Source: Pseudomonadota bacterium (lineage in GTDB: Bacteria > Pseudomonadota > Gammaproteobacteria > UBA9214). Taken from it: a DNA stretch of 64,000 bases. Within the stretch, counting starts at the first letter, position 1, and the number at the start of each line of letters is the position of its first letter. Made by a program: the position numbers and the translations under genes. The stretch covers positions 1 through 64,000 of the forward strand of contig JAWLAI010000005.1 in NCBI GenBank assembly GCA_041395565.1, in the 5' to 3' direction. This document shows, piece after piece, positions 1 to 7,929 of this stretch. The notes under the pieces are model-generated. The model ran no database searches and had not been told where the DNA came from. It worked only from the letters and a program-made list of their open reading frames with translations.

Positions 1-354
1 GACCACCTGCTGCATCATCACCGCCTCCGGCACCTCCGGCGTGAGCGTACCGGGCCAGACACGGTTGTAGTCGGGCTGGCCATCGAGCCGGCGCAGGCCC
101 TGACTGGCGGCCGCGACATTGCCGATGAACAGCGACAGTGCGCGCGGCAGCCCGCCGGCGGCGTATTTCTGCAGCAGCGACTGCACCGCGTAGAAACCGG
201 TGCTCTCGTTGCCGTGCAGCAGGACGCTGACGAACAGCGGTTCGGGATGCCGCCCGGGCAGGTGCAGCAGGGTCGGCGCGCCGAGCAGCGCCTGCAGCCC
301 CTCGACCCGGGCCTCCAGCAGGCCGGCAGGCAGGGCCTGGATTTCGTTCAGCAT
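1..354 (-). CDS. Succinylglutamate desuccinylase/aspartoacylase family protein (N-terminal part, runs off the window)
   Basis: Only the first 118 codons are present; the gene continues beyond base 1. The start is ATG at 354. Residues around HGNESTGFY match the zinc-binding HxxE motif of M14-type desuccinylases/aspartoacylases, and the downstream GNVAAASQGLRRLDGQPDYN fits the conserved region following it. These enzymes hydrolyse N-acyl amino acids with a single Zn ion. It is the last seen gene of a leftward run after murU and the GCS2-like gene (115-base gap), so it may share their transcript. Substrate cannot be told from the fragment. Confidence 0.75.
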   Translation of the reverse strand, partial: MLNEIQALPAGLLEARVEGLQALLGAPTLLHLPGRHPEPLFVSVLLHGNESTGFYAVQSLLQKYAAGGLPRALSLFIGNVAAASQGLRRLDGQPDYNRVWPGTLTPEVPEAVMMQQVV

Positions 355-469
355 GTGGTGATTCCGATGTTGCGCGGTGAACGTCAATTGCAGCAGCAAT
401 CGGCGCCTGCCGCAACCCTGCCCGGTTTACTCCCCGCCCCCCCGCGCCCGGGATGTCACGGGACAGCCG

Positions 470-1906
470 CTAGACGTCGGGCCATTCATGCACCGCGTTG
501 CCGCTGTCCTGGTGCGCCCGGTAGGCCTGGGTCATGGCCTGCAGGTCGCGCCCGCAGCGCTCGGCACTGGCGCGCTGCCAGGCGGCACCGGTGCGGCCGC
601 TCGCCACGCGCGCCGCGATGATACCCAGGTACCGCTCGATCTCGGCAGCGTCGATCTCGAGCCGCTGCAGGCCGGCGCGCGCCATGGGCAGCAACTCCCC
701 GCTGACCAGCGCCTGCAGCGAGCCGCGGGCACCGTCGAACCACTGCACCTGCGCCTCCAGACCGCGCTGGGCGGCGGCGTAGAAATTGTCGCGCGCGAGC
801 GCGAACGGCAGTCGCTGCTCGGGCGGTGTTGCCGCCGTCAGCAGCGTCTGCATGAGACCGTTGAAGAATGCCGCGTTGGCGATCATGTCGACGATGGTCG
901 GGCCGGCCGGTATCACGCGGTGCTCGATCCGCAGATGCGGCATGCCGTCGTAGTCGAAGCCGATCAGGGGCCGGTTCCAGCGCCAGATGGTACCGTTGTG
1001 CAGGCGCACATGCGCCATCTGTTCGAGTCCGTCCCGGTAGTGTATCGGCAGCATGACCGGGTAGTGCTGCGCGTTCTCGCTGAAGCATTCCATGAGCGAT
1101 TCGCGCGCGTAACCGGATCCGAAGGTCACGCGCCGCAGCGGGCCGTGGCTGGCCCCGGCCAGTCCGCCGACCGCCACCGACTGTTCGAACAGTGGCACGC
1201 GGGTTTCCTCCCAGAGCGCGTGGCCGAACAGGAACGGCGAGTTCGCGCACACCGCCACCAGCGGCGCCGCAGCGATGATACTCGCGTTGTAGGCGCGCAC
1301 CGCGTGCTGCGGACGCACCTTCAGGTGCAGCTGGAACGAGGTGGTCGCGGCCTCCATCATCACGCTGTGATGCACGGCCTTCAGGTGCTCGCGGCCGTTG
1401 ATGTCGAGGCGCAGCGGTTCGCCCCCGCGCAGGCGCAGCACCTGCTCGTTGAGGGCGCGGTAGCGCTTGAGGTCGGACATGTTCTCCGGGCACAGCTCGC
1501 TTTCCTGCACCGTCGGCAGGATGCCGATCATGACCAGGCCGGCGCCGAGTTCCTGCGCGACGCGCCGGCACTGCTGCCAGGTCGCGCCGAGACTGGCCTC
1601 GAAACGGCTGAACGCGGCGCCCCACAAATGCTGCGGATGGTCGTTGAGCTCGACGTTGAAGCGCGCCAGTTCGGGCACCACCATGGGATTGCCGAGACGC
1701 TTGAGAAAGACCTCGTTGACCGGTGCGGGCCGGCCGCCGGCGTCGACCAGCCAGGCCTCGAGCTCGAAGCCGCCCATGCGGTCGCGCGCGGAGAAGTTGC
1801 CCGCGCGGAACCACTCGGCGAGCAGCGCCGTCTCCGCCTGCAGGCGTTCGTCGAATGCCGCGAAATCCGCGGCATCGAACTGGATGACCTCGATCTCCTG
1901 ACCCAT
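470..1906 (-). CDS. Glutamate-cysteine ligase-like (GCS2/YbdK) carboxylate-amine ligase
   Basis: The protein is 478 residues. The region with AGNFSARDRMGGFELEAWLV near the N-terminus and HHSVMMEAATTSFQLHLKV mid-protein are typical of the ATP-dependent glutamate-cysteine ligase 2 fold (E-x-E metal-binding strand, then a substrate strand). Family members join the gamma-carboxyl of glutamate to an amine, classically cysteine in glutathione synthesis; YbdK types are weak or have other acceptors. It is longer than YbdK itself (about 370 residues) because of a C-terminal extension. It starts 37 bases after murU stops, suggesting one leftward transcript hemH-murU-this gene. True gshA function is possible but not proven. 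Confidence 0.7.
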   Translation of the reverse strand: MGQEIEVIQFDAADFAAFDERLQAETALLAEWFRAGNFSARDRMGGFELEAWLVDAGGRPAPVNEVFLKRLGNPMVVPELARFNVELNDHPQHLWGAAFSRFEASLGATWQQCRRVAQELGAGLVMIGILPTVQESELCPENMSDLKRYRALNEQVLRLRGGEPLRLDINGREHLKAVHHSVMMEAATTSFQLHLKVRPQHAVRAYNASIIAAAPLVAVCANSPFLFGHALWEETRVPLFEQSVAVGGLAGASHGPLRRVTFGSGYARESLMECFSENAQHYPVMLPIHYRDGLEQMAHVRLHNGTIWRWNRPLIGFDYDGMPHLRIEHRVIPAGPTIVDMIANAAFFNGLMQTLLTAATPPEQRLPFALARDNFYAAAQRGLEAQVQWFDGARGSLQALVSGELLPMARAGLQRLEIDAAEIERYLGIIAARVASGRTGAAWQRASAERCGRDLQAMTQAYRAHQDSGNAVHEWPDV

Positions 1907-1943
1907 GTGCGGTTAGCGGCGCCGGGCGGAGCCGGCTTGATCG

Positions 1944-2627
1944 TCACTCATGCGCCGTCGACTGGCGCCGGCCGACCAGCGCGTTGAGGGTCTCGAGCCG
2001 CTGCGGGGTCCCGATGTCGTACCACTGGCCGCTGTAGTGTTCGCCCGTGACCAGGCCCGCGTCCATGGCCCGGCGCAGCAGCGGAGCCAGCGGGAAGGCG
2101 CCCGGCGTGCAGTCCTCGAACAGCGCCGGCCGGTAGACACCGATGCCGCTGAAGGTCAGCATGGCGCTACCGTGCTGCCCGATGCGACCGTCTGCGAGCG
2201 CGAAGTCCCCGGCCGGGTGCTGCGGCGGGTTGTCCACCAGGACCAGGTGCGCGAGCCCGGTTAGCCCGTGCGGCAGGCGCGCGAAATCGAAGTCGGTCCA
2301 GACATCGGCGTTGACCACCACGAACGGCGCCGGCCCCAGCAGCGGCAGCGCCTTGAATATCCCGCCGCCGGTTTCCAGCGCCCCACCGGTCTCGGCCGAG
2401 TACGTGATGCCGACGCCGTAGCGGCTGCCGTCGCCCAGCGCCGCCAGGATCTGCGCGCCGAGGTGGGCGTGGTTGACCACCAGCTCGACGATACCGGCGC
2501 GCGCCAGGGCGCGGATGTGATGCTCGATCAGGGACTGCCCGCCGACACGCAGCAGCGCCTTGGGCGTGGCGTCGGTCAGCGGCCGCATGCGCTCGCCGCG
2601 GCCGGCCGCGAGGATCATCGCCTTCAT
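1944..2627 (-). CDS. murU: N-acetylmuramate-1-phosphate uridylyltransferase MurU
   Basis: The 227-residue nucleotidyltransferase opens with MKAMILAAGRGERMRPLTD, the G-x-G-x-R-x-x-P-x-T signature that binds the nucleotide, followed by PKALLRVGG with the catalytic lysine. VVVNADVW contains the metal-binding aspartate. Length and motifs match MurU, which converts MurNAc-1-phosphate plus UTP to UDP-MurNAc in the cell-wall recycling route that bypasses fosfomycin-sensitive MurA. The start ATG lies 8 bases after the hemH stop, so translation is probably coupled. The partner kinase amgK is normally adjacent but here lies about 14 kb away at 16666-17664. A GlmU-like or RmlA-like substrate is the alternative; the presence of amgK favours MurU. 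Confidence 0.85.
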   Translation of the reverse strand: MKAMILAAGRGERMRPLTDATPKALLRVGGQSLIEHHIRALARAGIVELVVNHAHLGAQILAALGDGSRYGVGITYSAETGGALETGGGIFKALPLLGPAPFVVVNADVWTDFDFARLPHGLTGLAHLVLVDNPPQHPAGDFALADGRIGQHGSAMLTFSGIGVYRPALFEDCTPGAFPLAPLLRRAMDAGLVTGEHYSGQWYDIGTPQRLETLNALVGRRQSTAHE

Positions 2628-2635
2628 GGCCTGGC

Positions 2636-3637
2636 TCAGGGCAGCCAGCCCTGCAGGTGCTGTCCGACCAGTTGCGCCAGGAAGTCGATGTGCGCGGGGC
2701 GGTCGTTGAGGCAGGGGATGTAACGGTATTCGGCGCCGCCGGCCTCCAGGAAGACGTCGCGGTTTTCCAGCGCGATCTCCTCCAGCGTCTCCAGGCAGTC
2801 GGCACTGAAGCCGGGGCACAGCACCTGCACGCGCTTCACGCCCTGCTTGCCCAGCATCTCCAGCGTCTGGTCGGTGTAGGGCTTGAGCCAGTCCTTCGGC
2901 CCGAGCCGCGACTGGAAGCTGAACTGCCACTGTCCCGATTCGAGCCCCAGCGCCTGCGCCAGCCGCAGCGCGGTCAGCTCGCACTGGCAGGGGTAGGGAT
3001 CCCCCTTGTCGGCGTATTCCTGCGGAATGCCGTGGAACGACAGCAGCAGCTTGTCCGGCACGCCGTGCTCGGCCTGGAACTCGCGCACGCTCCCGGCCAG
3101 GGCCGCGATGTAGGCGGGGTGCGCATGGTAGTCGCCGATGAAGCGCAGTTCCGGTACCGCGCGCCAGCGCTGCAGTTCCTTGGTCACGGCATCGAAGATC
3201 GCCGCCCCCGAGGTCGCCGAGTACTGCGGATAGAGCGGCAGCACCAGCACGCGCCGCACGCCCGCCGCGCGCAGTTCGGCCAGGCCGGCGGGGATCGAGG
3301 GATTGCCGTAGCACATGGCGAGCGCGACCCGGACCGGCACGCCCAGGCGCGCGTCCAGCGCCTGTTGCAGCGCCGCATGCTGACGGCGCGAGATCACCAG
3401 CAGCGGCGAACCCGCGTCGGTCCAGACCTTCGCGTAGGCGCGCGCAGAGCGCCGCGGCCGGGTGTTGAGGATGATCAGGTTCAGCACCGCCCACCACAGC
3501 GGCCGGGGCAGCTCGACCACGCGCGGATCCCACAGGAACTGCTTCAGGTAGCGGCGCACGTCGCGCGGCGCCGGCGAGTCGGGGGTGCCGAGGTTGGCCA
3601 GCAGTACGCCGAGCTCGGCCTGGTCCGGGTTCTGCAT
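2636..3637 (-). CDS. hemH: Ferrochelatase
   Basis: This 333-residue protein inserts Fe2+ into protoporphyrin IX in the last step of protoheme synthesis. GVLLANLGTPDSP at the N-terminus, YPQYSATSGAAIFD mid-protein, LLSFHGIPQEY with the metal-inserting His202, and PGFSADCLETLEEI with the conserved acidic residues are all diagnostic. The length is usual for bacterial ferrochelatase. ATG start at 3637, 7 bases after the preceding small gene stops. Genes from 4031 down to 470 are tightly packed on this strand and probably form an operon. No [2Fe-2S] cysteine cluster is visible. Confidence 0.96.
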   Translation of the reverse strand: MQNPDQAELGVLLANLGTPDSPAPRDVRRYLKQFLWDPRVVELPRPLWWAVLNLIILNTRPRRSARAYAKVWTDAGSPLLVISRRQHAALQQALDARLGVPVRVALAMCYGNPSIPAGLAELRAAGVRRVLVLPLYPQYSATSGAAIFDAVTKELQRWRAVPELRFIGDYHAHPAYIAALAGSVREFQAEHGVPDKLLLSFHGIPQEYADKGDPYPCQCELTALRLAQALGLESGQWQFSFQSRLGPKDWLKPYTDQTLEMLGKQGVKRVQVLCPGFSADCLETLEEIALENRDVFLEAGGAEYRYIPCLNDRPAHIDFLAQLVGQHLQGWLP

Positions 3638-3644
3638 GCGCGAA

Positions 3645-4031
3645 TCACTCCTGCCTGTTCAGTGCCTGTTCCAGCGTGGCCGCCGTGACCGGCAGCGGCA
3701 GCACGGCATGCAGCGGGAACAATGCCGCCAGCCGCTCCACGTACTGCAGTTCGTTGCGCGCCACCAGCACGATGATACGGGCATCCGGTGAATATTTCTG
3801 CAGGCTGTACAGGAACACGTCGAGAGTGCTGACGTTCACCCCGGCGTAGTTGTTGCCGGAGCCGTACATGAATTCCGCCACCACCACCGCCGGCGCCGTC
3901 GCCTTGAGCGCGCCGATGGCCTTGCGCATGGAACCGAAGCGCAGCTCGCTGTAGCCCAGGCGGGCGTACAGTGCCGACCAGTCGCGGTGCGCGGGCGATT
4001 CGATGATCGAGTACAGGACCGGCGCTGCCAT
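3645..4031 (-). CDS. Conserved hypothetical protein, 128 residues
   Basis: Start chosen at ATG 4031 (MAAPVLYSIIESP); the open frame extends 49 codons further upstream, but that part is Ala/Arg/Pro-rich and looks non-coding. The protein alternates hydrophobic strands and helices: APAVVVAEFMYG, ARIIVLVARN and a final LPLPVTAATLEQALNRQ. This layout recalls a receiver-like alpha/beta fold without the full phospho-acceptor set. No signal peptide or membrane segment. It ends 7 bases before hemH starts, so it is probably co-transcribed. I do not recognise a function. Confidence 0.6.
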   Translation of the reverse strand: MAAPVLYSIIESPAHRDWSALYARLGYSELRFGSMRKAIGALKATAPAVVVAEFMYGSGNNYAGVNVSTLDVFLYSLQKYSPDARIIVLVARNELQYVERLAALFPLHAVLPLPVTAATLEQALNRQE

Positions 4032-4123
4032 GGCGGGGAGTATATCCGACTCCCGCGCACCGGATCCCCGCGCCGGTGCGGCCACCGGCGCCGCCGGCCC
4101 GGATGTGCGGACGCGGTCCGCTG

Positions 4124-4423
4124 CTACAGCGCCGCGCCCGCCGGCCAGATCTGCATGCCGAGCCAGAGGAAACCGCACGCCAGCACGCCGCAGCCGAGCA
4201 CCGACAGCAGCAGCACCGGCTGCATGCCATGCGCGAGCAGCCGGTTGATGCCGACACCGGCACCGATCGCGGTCAGGAAGAAGCCGAATTCGGCGACGAT
4301 CAGCAGCGTCAGCACCGGAAAGCGGTAGGCCTCGGCGGGGCCCAGCGCCCCGGCACCGATCAGGCCGAACGCGACCAGCAGCCCCAGGCCCAGGGCCAGC
4401 CAGGGAAACGGCAGCTCAGTCAT
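4124..4423 (-). CDS. Small three-helix membrane protein
   Basis: A 99-residue hydrophobic protein beginning MTELPFPWLALGLG. Three transmembrane stretches are visible, at roughly residues 8-30, 36-60 and 68-90. Its ATG overlaps the stop of the upstream DUF2238 gene by 8 bases, a strong sign of co-translation and of a functional link. No catalytic motif is visible. The open frame could begin 8 codons earlier, but the overlap start is more natural. Confidence 0.6.
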   Translation of the reverse strand: MTELPFPWLALGLGLLVAFGLIGAGALGPAEAYRFPVLTLLIVAEFGFFLTAIGAGVGINRLLAHGMQPVLLLSVLGCGVLACGFLWLGMQIWPAGAAL

Positions 4424-5027
4424 ACGCCGCGCCCCGCGCGAAGACACGCAACTGGCGATCGTGGAAGCGGCCCAGCGTCAGCAGGGAGAGCAGCGCGCCG
4501 GTCAGCGCCCAGGCCATGTCGGACTGCGTGTCCCAGACGTAGCCCTGGGTCCCGAGGAACGACTCCGCCGCCTCCGCCGACAGCAGCGCGACCCACCACT
4601 CGACCAGTTCGTAGAACGCGCTGAATGCCAGGCAGAAGCAGACCACCAGGAAATTCAGCCAGGCGCGGCCGCGCACCACGTCCTTGCGCAGCAGGATCTC
4701 GCGTGCGAGCAGCGCCGGCACGAAACCCTGGGCGAAATGGCCGAGCTTGTCGTAATTGTTGCGGCCGAGTTCGAATACCGTGCTGATCCAGTCGAACAGC
4801 GGCACCTTCGCGTAGGTGTAATGGCCGCCCGCCATGAGAATGACGCAGTGCCCGAGAATCAGCGCGTAGGCCAGCCCGGTCAGCGGGAAGCGGCGCCGGG
4901 TCAGCAGCAGGATACCGACGCCGATCAGCGCGGGGACGACTTCCAGGAACCAGGTGTAGTAATCCGCCGGCCGGATGGCCGACCAGACCAGCACCAGGGT
5001 GTAGACGGAAAGCCAGGGTAGCGACAT
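4416..5027 (-). CDS. DUF2238 (YjdF-like) integral membrane protein
   Basis: The 203-residue protein starts MSLPWLSVYTLVLVW and has about six transmembrane segments. FELGRNNYDKLGHFAQGFVPA, and later FYELVEWWVALLSAEAAESFLG followed by YVWDTQSDMAWALTGALLSL, are the conserved blocks of the DUF2238/YjdF family, whose biochemical role is unknown. The charged N-Y-D-K-x-G-H and E-x-W-W motifs lie at membrane boundaries and may form a functional site. It overlaps the following small membrane gene by 8 bases. ATG start at 5027; the open frame upstream of it is unlikely to be coding. Confidence 0.8.
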   Translation of the reverse strand: MSLPWLSVYTLVLVWSAIRPADYYTWFLEVVPALIGVGILLLTRRRFPLTGLAYALILGHCVILMAGGHYTYAKVPLFDWISTVFELGRNNYDKLGHFAQGFVPALLAREILLRKDVVRGRAWLNFLVVCFCLAFSAFYELVEWWVALLSAEAAESFLGTQGYVWDTQSDMAWALTGALLSLLTLGRFHDRQLRVFARGAAYD

Positions 5028-5098
5028 GACGGGACGGACGTGGGGTGACGCCGCAACTGTAAGCCAGCACACCGGCGGCTGACAAGCCGCCGGTGTGC

Positions 5099-5743
5099 CT
5101 ATCCCAGCAGGGGACGGAAGAACGCCGCGCCGAACGCCACCGCATCGGGCAGGTCGAAGATGCTGATGTGATCCGGATCCTCCGCGCGCCAGGCCGCGGC
5201 CGTCGCACCATCCCGCAGGAACACCATCTCCAGGCACAGGCTTTGCGCCGCGCAGCCGGAGGTGGCCTGCCAGCGAATCCCGAGCCAGGGCGCGGGCGGC
5301 TGCGCCGTCAGCACGTCCGCGCCGCGCATGTGGATCGCGATAGCCTGGCCGCTGACGTGGCAGCGCGAGTCGATACGGGTCTCGACCCCGAACATGGGCG
5401 CGACCGAGAGCGCATCCAGCGCGCACATGGCATGCACGGTATGCCCCCCGACCTGCACCCGGTGCACGCGCGCCTCGGTTGTGAACGGATAGGCGCCCGT
5501 GACCCCGCCGCCCGCCGTGTCCAGCACGACGAGATCGTCCCCGGCCAGGCGCGCGAGCGCGGCATCCACGTCCCCGATGTCGGGCCGGGCCGCGATCTCG
5601 GCGCGTGTGGGCGGCAACCCGCGTTCGGCGAACCCGCGCAGGATGTCCCGGTGCAGGGACTGCAGCGCCGGCGCGAGCGCGGTCTGGTGTGCCGCCAGCG
5701 GCAGCAGGCTGTTCAGTTGTGCGAGTGCGGTGGTCACGCTCAT
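5099..5743 (-). CDS. MerB-like (alkylmercury lyase family) protein
   Basis: The 214-residue protein aligns by eye with organomercurial lyase MerB along its length. The N-terminal half resembles the winged-helix domain. MCALDALSVAPMFG carries Cys107 and Asp110, equivalent to catalytic Cys96/Asp99; TRIDSRCHVSGQAI carries Cys128 (Cys117 equivalent); and AAQSLCLEMVFL carries Cys170 (Cys159 equivalent). MerB cleaves C-Hg bonds by protonolysis with these residues. The second cysteine and the His after Cys159 in plasmid MerB are not conserved, and no merA, merR or merT is nearby. It may therefore be a chromosomal MerB relative with a different substrate. A promoter-like region with a palindrome lies upstream at 5799-5826. 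Confidence 0.72.
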   Translation of the reverse strand: MSVTTALAQLNSLLPLAAHQTALAPALQSLHRDILRGFAERGLPPTRAEIAARPDIGDVDAALARLAGDDLVVLDTAGGGVTGAYPFTTEARVHRVQVGGHTVHAMCALDALSVAPMFGVETRIDSRCHVSGQAIAIHMRGADVLTAQPPAPWLGIRWQATSGCAAQSLCLEMVFLRDGATAAAWRAEDPDHISIFDLPDAVAFGAAFFRPLLG

Positions 5744-5798
5744 GGCTACGCCTGCCGGTGGTTGACGGGATGGAAGCGGCAGAATACAGCAGCGTTAC

Positions 5799-5826
5799 AC
5801 AATATGCTAATTAGCTAATAATTCAA
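5799..5826 (-). promoter_or_regulatory. Putative promoter with palindromic operator for the MerB-like gene
   Basis: Reading leftward, TTGAAT (5826-5821) and TATTGT (5804-5799) are separated by 16 bases and each match 4 of 6 consensus positions. The spacer contains the perfect palindrome GCTAATTAGC (5806-5815), a position suited to a repressor or MerR-like activator. It lies 56 bases upstream of the start at 5743. The stretch is markedly AT-rich against its GC-rich surroundings. The rest of the 5744-6107 gap shows no gene. Confidence 0.35.
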
Positions 5827-6107
5827 TTCATACAGAATGATAGGTGACCGATAAGGGCGTGTCGGCCAAGGCGTCACCGATAGGAGACAGCGGCGCGCAG
5901 GCAGATGCCGGCAAATCCCGGCGCAGCGGACCCGGGCTGTCACCTGGCTACGACAGGGGTCTCGCCAGCAACATCGCAACCGGCGCGGTCGCTGTGGAAG
6001 TTTTACAGGCATCTCACGCAGTTAACATACTGCGGCGCAGTTGGCCCGGTCCTTGCTTTTACCCGGACGCGCACCCAGCGAGATCACGACCGTCACAGGA
6101 GCCAGGC

Positions 6108-6362
6108 ATGAATCGACACGCCATCGCCGCGGCCTGCATCGCCTGGACCAGCTGCGCCGGCAGTGGCCACGCGCTCGGTGCGCTGCGTTTCAGCGATCTG
6201 GACGTGAACCGCGACAATGCCCTGACCCGGGCCGAGGCCGGCCTGCTGCCCGAGGTTACCGCGCGCTGGGACCAGTTGGATCGCGACGGTGACGGCCGGC
6301 TCAATCGCGGCGAGTACGCCGCCTGCAGTAGGCCCGCGCCGGCCGCGGGCCAGCGGGACTGA
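6108..6362 (+). CDS. Small secreted EF-hand calcium-binding protein
   Basis: This 84-residue protein starts at ATG 6108, preceded by a good ribosome site (CAGGAG). MNRHAIAAACIAWTSCAGSGHA looks like a signal peptide. Two EF-hand loops follow: DVNRDNALTRAE at about residues 30-41 and DRDGDGRLNRGE at about 59-70, each with ligands at loop positions 1, 3, 5 and 12. A paired EF-hand in an exported protein suggests calcium binding in the periplasm or envelope. It is the only rightward gene in the first 22 kb and stands alone, followed by an intrinsic terminator at 6446-6483. Confidence 0.75.
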   Translation: MNRHAIAAACIAWTSCAGSGHALGALRFSDLDVNRDNALTRAEAGLLPEVTARWDQLDRDGDGRLNRGEYAACSRPAPAAGQRD

Positions 6363-6445
6363 GCCGTCGGATTTACCTCCCTACCATTGAACATGGACTC
6401 AATGGCGCGTGCTTCCCCTGCACGCATTCCAACACGGAGGTCCTC

Positions 6446-6483
6446 GGGGTGACGGTCGTTGACAGCCGTCACCCCTTTTTTTT
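6446..6483 (+). terminator. Rho-independent terminator after the EF-hand gene
   Basis: A perfect 10-bp stem (GGGGTGACGG at 6446-6455 with CCGTCACCCC at 6466-6475) encloses a 10-base loop and is followed by eight T residues at 6476-6483. On the opposite strand no T tract follows the stem, so it serves the rightward EF-hand gene only. Confidence 0.9.
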
Positions 6484-6485
6484 GC

Positions 6486-7229
6486 TCACCCCCGCTGCGG
6501 CAGACGATCGAGCAGCGCCCGCCGCGTGCGCCAGTCGGGCAGGAAGCGGTCCATCAGGGCATGGAAGCGCGCGTTGTGCAGCCGCTCCAGCAGGTGCATC
6601 AGCTCGTGCACCACGACATATTCCAGGCATGCGGGCGCGGCCCTGGCCAGTTCCAGGTTCAGCCAGATGCGACGCGCGCGCGGATTGCAGCTGCCCCAGC
6701 GCGTCCGCATGCGCTTCACGCCGAATGCCTGCACCTGCACGCCCAGCCGCGCCTGGTGCCGGTCGATCAGGTCCGGCAACGCCGCCTTGAGATAGCCGCG
6801 ATACCAGTCCTCGAGGACGGCGCGGCGTTCGTCGCGGGTACTGCCCGCGCGCATGTGCAGCACCAGGGCGTCGGCGTCGCATTCGACCCGCTCCGGCCCG
6901 TTCGCCTCCGCGACCCCGAGGCGGTAGGGCCGTCCCGCGAACCAGTGGTGTTCTCCGGTCTGGTAGTCGCTGGCGGGCACGTCGTGCGCGAGGGTCAGCC
7001 GGGCCCGGTGCCGGCGGATCCACGCCAGCCGCTCGTTCAGGAATGCCTGGATCGCCGCCGGCGCCAGCAGCACGGGCGCCGCCAGCCTGACCCGGCCATG
7101 CGGCGGCCGGACACTGAGCCGCAGCGTCCGGATGTCCTTGCGGACCAGCTCGACCTCGATATCGTCCGCCAGCAGCAGGCGGGTGGGCTGTGCCGCGCGG
7201 CCACCCCGAGTGCGCTGCGGTGCCGGCAC
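6486..7229 (-). CDS. YgjP/M48-like zinc metallopeptidase (DUF45)
   Basis: The conserved domain ends with RTRWGSCNPRARRIWLNLEL and then VVVHELMHLLERLHNARFH, which contains the HExxH zinc site and the downstream His ligand of the YgjP (DUF45, SprT-like) family. DRFLPDWRTRRALL completes the family signature. Start chosen as GTG 7229, 5 bases after the upstream gene's stop, with a GAGGG ribosome site; this gives 247 residues, near the usual 230-250. The open frame continues upstream into the neighbouring gene but is unlikely to be used. Family members are predicted cytosolic proteases of uncertain substrate. Confidence 0.85.
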   Translation of the reverse strand: MPAPQRTRGGRAAQPTRLLLADDIEVELVRKDIRTLRLSVRPPHGRVRLAAPVLLAPAAIQAFLNERLAWIRRHRARLTLAHDVPASDYQTGEHHWFAGRPYRLGVAEANGPERVECDADALVLHMRAGSTRDERRAVLEDWYRGYLKAALPDLIDRHQARLGVQVQAFGVKRMRTRWGSCNPRARRIWLNLELARAAPACLEYVVVHELMHLLERLHNARFHALMDRFLPDWRTRRALLDRLPQRG

Positions 7230-7234
7230 CGCCC

Positions 7235-7765
7235 TCAGTCCTGCGGCGCCTTCAGCTTGCAGTCCGGAAACAGGCCGGGATCGCTGTCGACACCCTGGCA
7301 GCGGCTGCTGGTATAGGTGGTCAGGCTGCGGCTGCTGCTGTCTTCGCGCTCCTGCGCCTCCATCTGCAGCAGCTGCCGGGCGAGGTCGCAGGGTTCCGTA
7401 TTGGCACACTCGTCCTTGCGCCCGCAGACGCGGCGCACCAGCTTCTCGCAGGGCGAAAAGCCGACGATTTGCTCGACCTGCCAGTGCTCCCCTTCCTCGG
7501 CAGCGGGCGCCTGCCGCGCGCCCAGCTCGGTTACGTTGGGGACGACCACACCCTGGCGGATGATGAGGATGGAGCCGTCGTCCATGCGGTGGGTCCCGTC
7601 CCAGAGCGGGGCCGAGACGCCGTTGCGGGTGACGGTGGCGCGGTTGGTGCCCGGATCCACGGTCACCGTCCCCCCGCCCGGCATGCCGTAGGTGCCGTCG
7701 GCGGCGTGCACGGCGGCGGTTGGCAGGAACGAAAGGAGCGCGAACAGCAGTGTGAGGTATTTCAT
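7235..7765 (-). CDS. Secreted cysteine-containing hypothetical protein
   Basis: The 176-residue product begins with a clear signal peptide, MKYLTLLFALLSFLPTAAV, with likely cleavage after HA. The mature part has a beta-rich N-half (GGGTVTVDPGTNRATVTRNG) and a C-half with six cysteines (CEKLV, RVCGRK, CANTEPC, RCQGV, DCKLK), suggesting disulfides in the periplasm. I do not recognise the family. ATG 7765 is preferred over an upstream in-frame start at 7780 because it places the signal peptide at the N-terminus. It stops 5 bases before the YgjP-like gene and may be co-transcribed with it. Confidence 0.65.
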   Translation of the reverse strand: MKYLTLLFALLSFLPTAAVHAADGTYGMPGGGTVTVDPGTNRATVTRNGVSAPLWDGTHRMDDGSILIIRQGVVVPNVTELGARQAPAAEEGEHWQVEQIVGFSPCEKLVRRVCGRKDECANTEPCDLARQLLQMEAQEREDSSSRSLTTYTSSRCQGVDSDPGLFPDCKLKAPQD

Positions 7766-7929
7766 GGGCGTGTGAACCATGCAGGAATGATCAGACATGA
7801 CTATAGTCGGCCCGGCGCCGTCCCGGTACCCCGCCGACCGCATGGCGGCACCATCGCATGATCTGCCCGCTCCGCCCATGATCCGGGTCAAGCCGGCGCC
7901 GGAATCCCCTGCCGGCATCCAGGCGCCGG

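Noticed and set aside
377..1987. A 536-codon rightward frame opposite the GCS2-like gene
   Set aside because: Low-complexity antisense frame; the minus-strand gene has clear family motifs.
7893..7929. GC-rich inverted repeat directly after nhaA as a terminator
   Set aside because: Stem is present, but no T tract follows on the nhaA strand.
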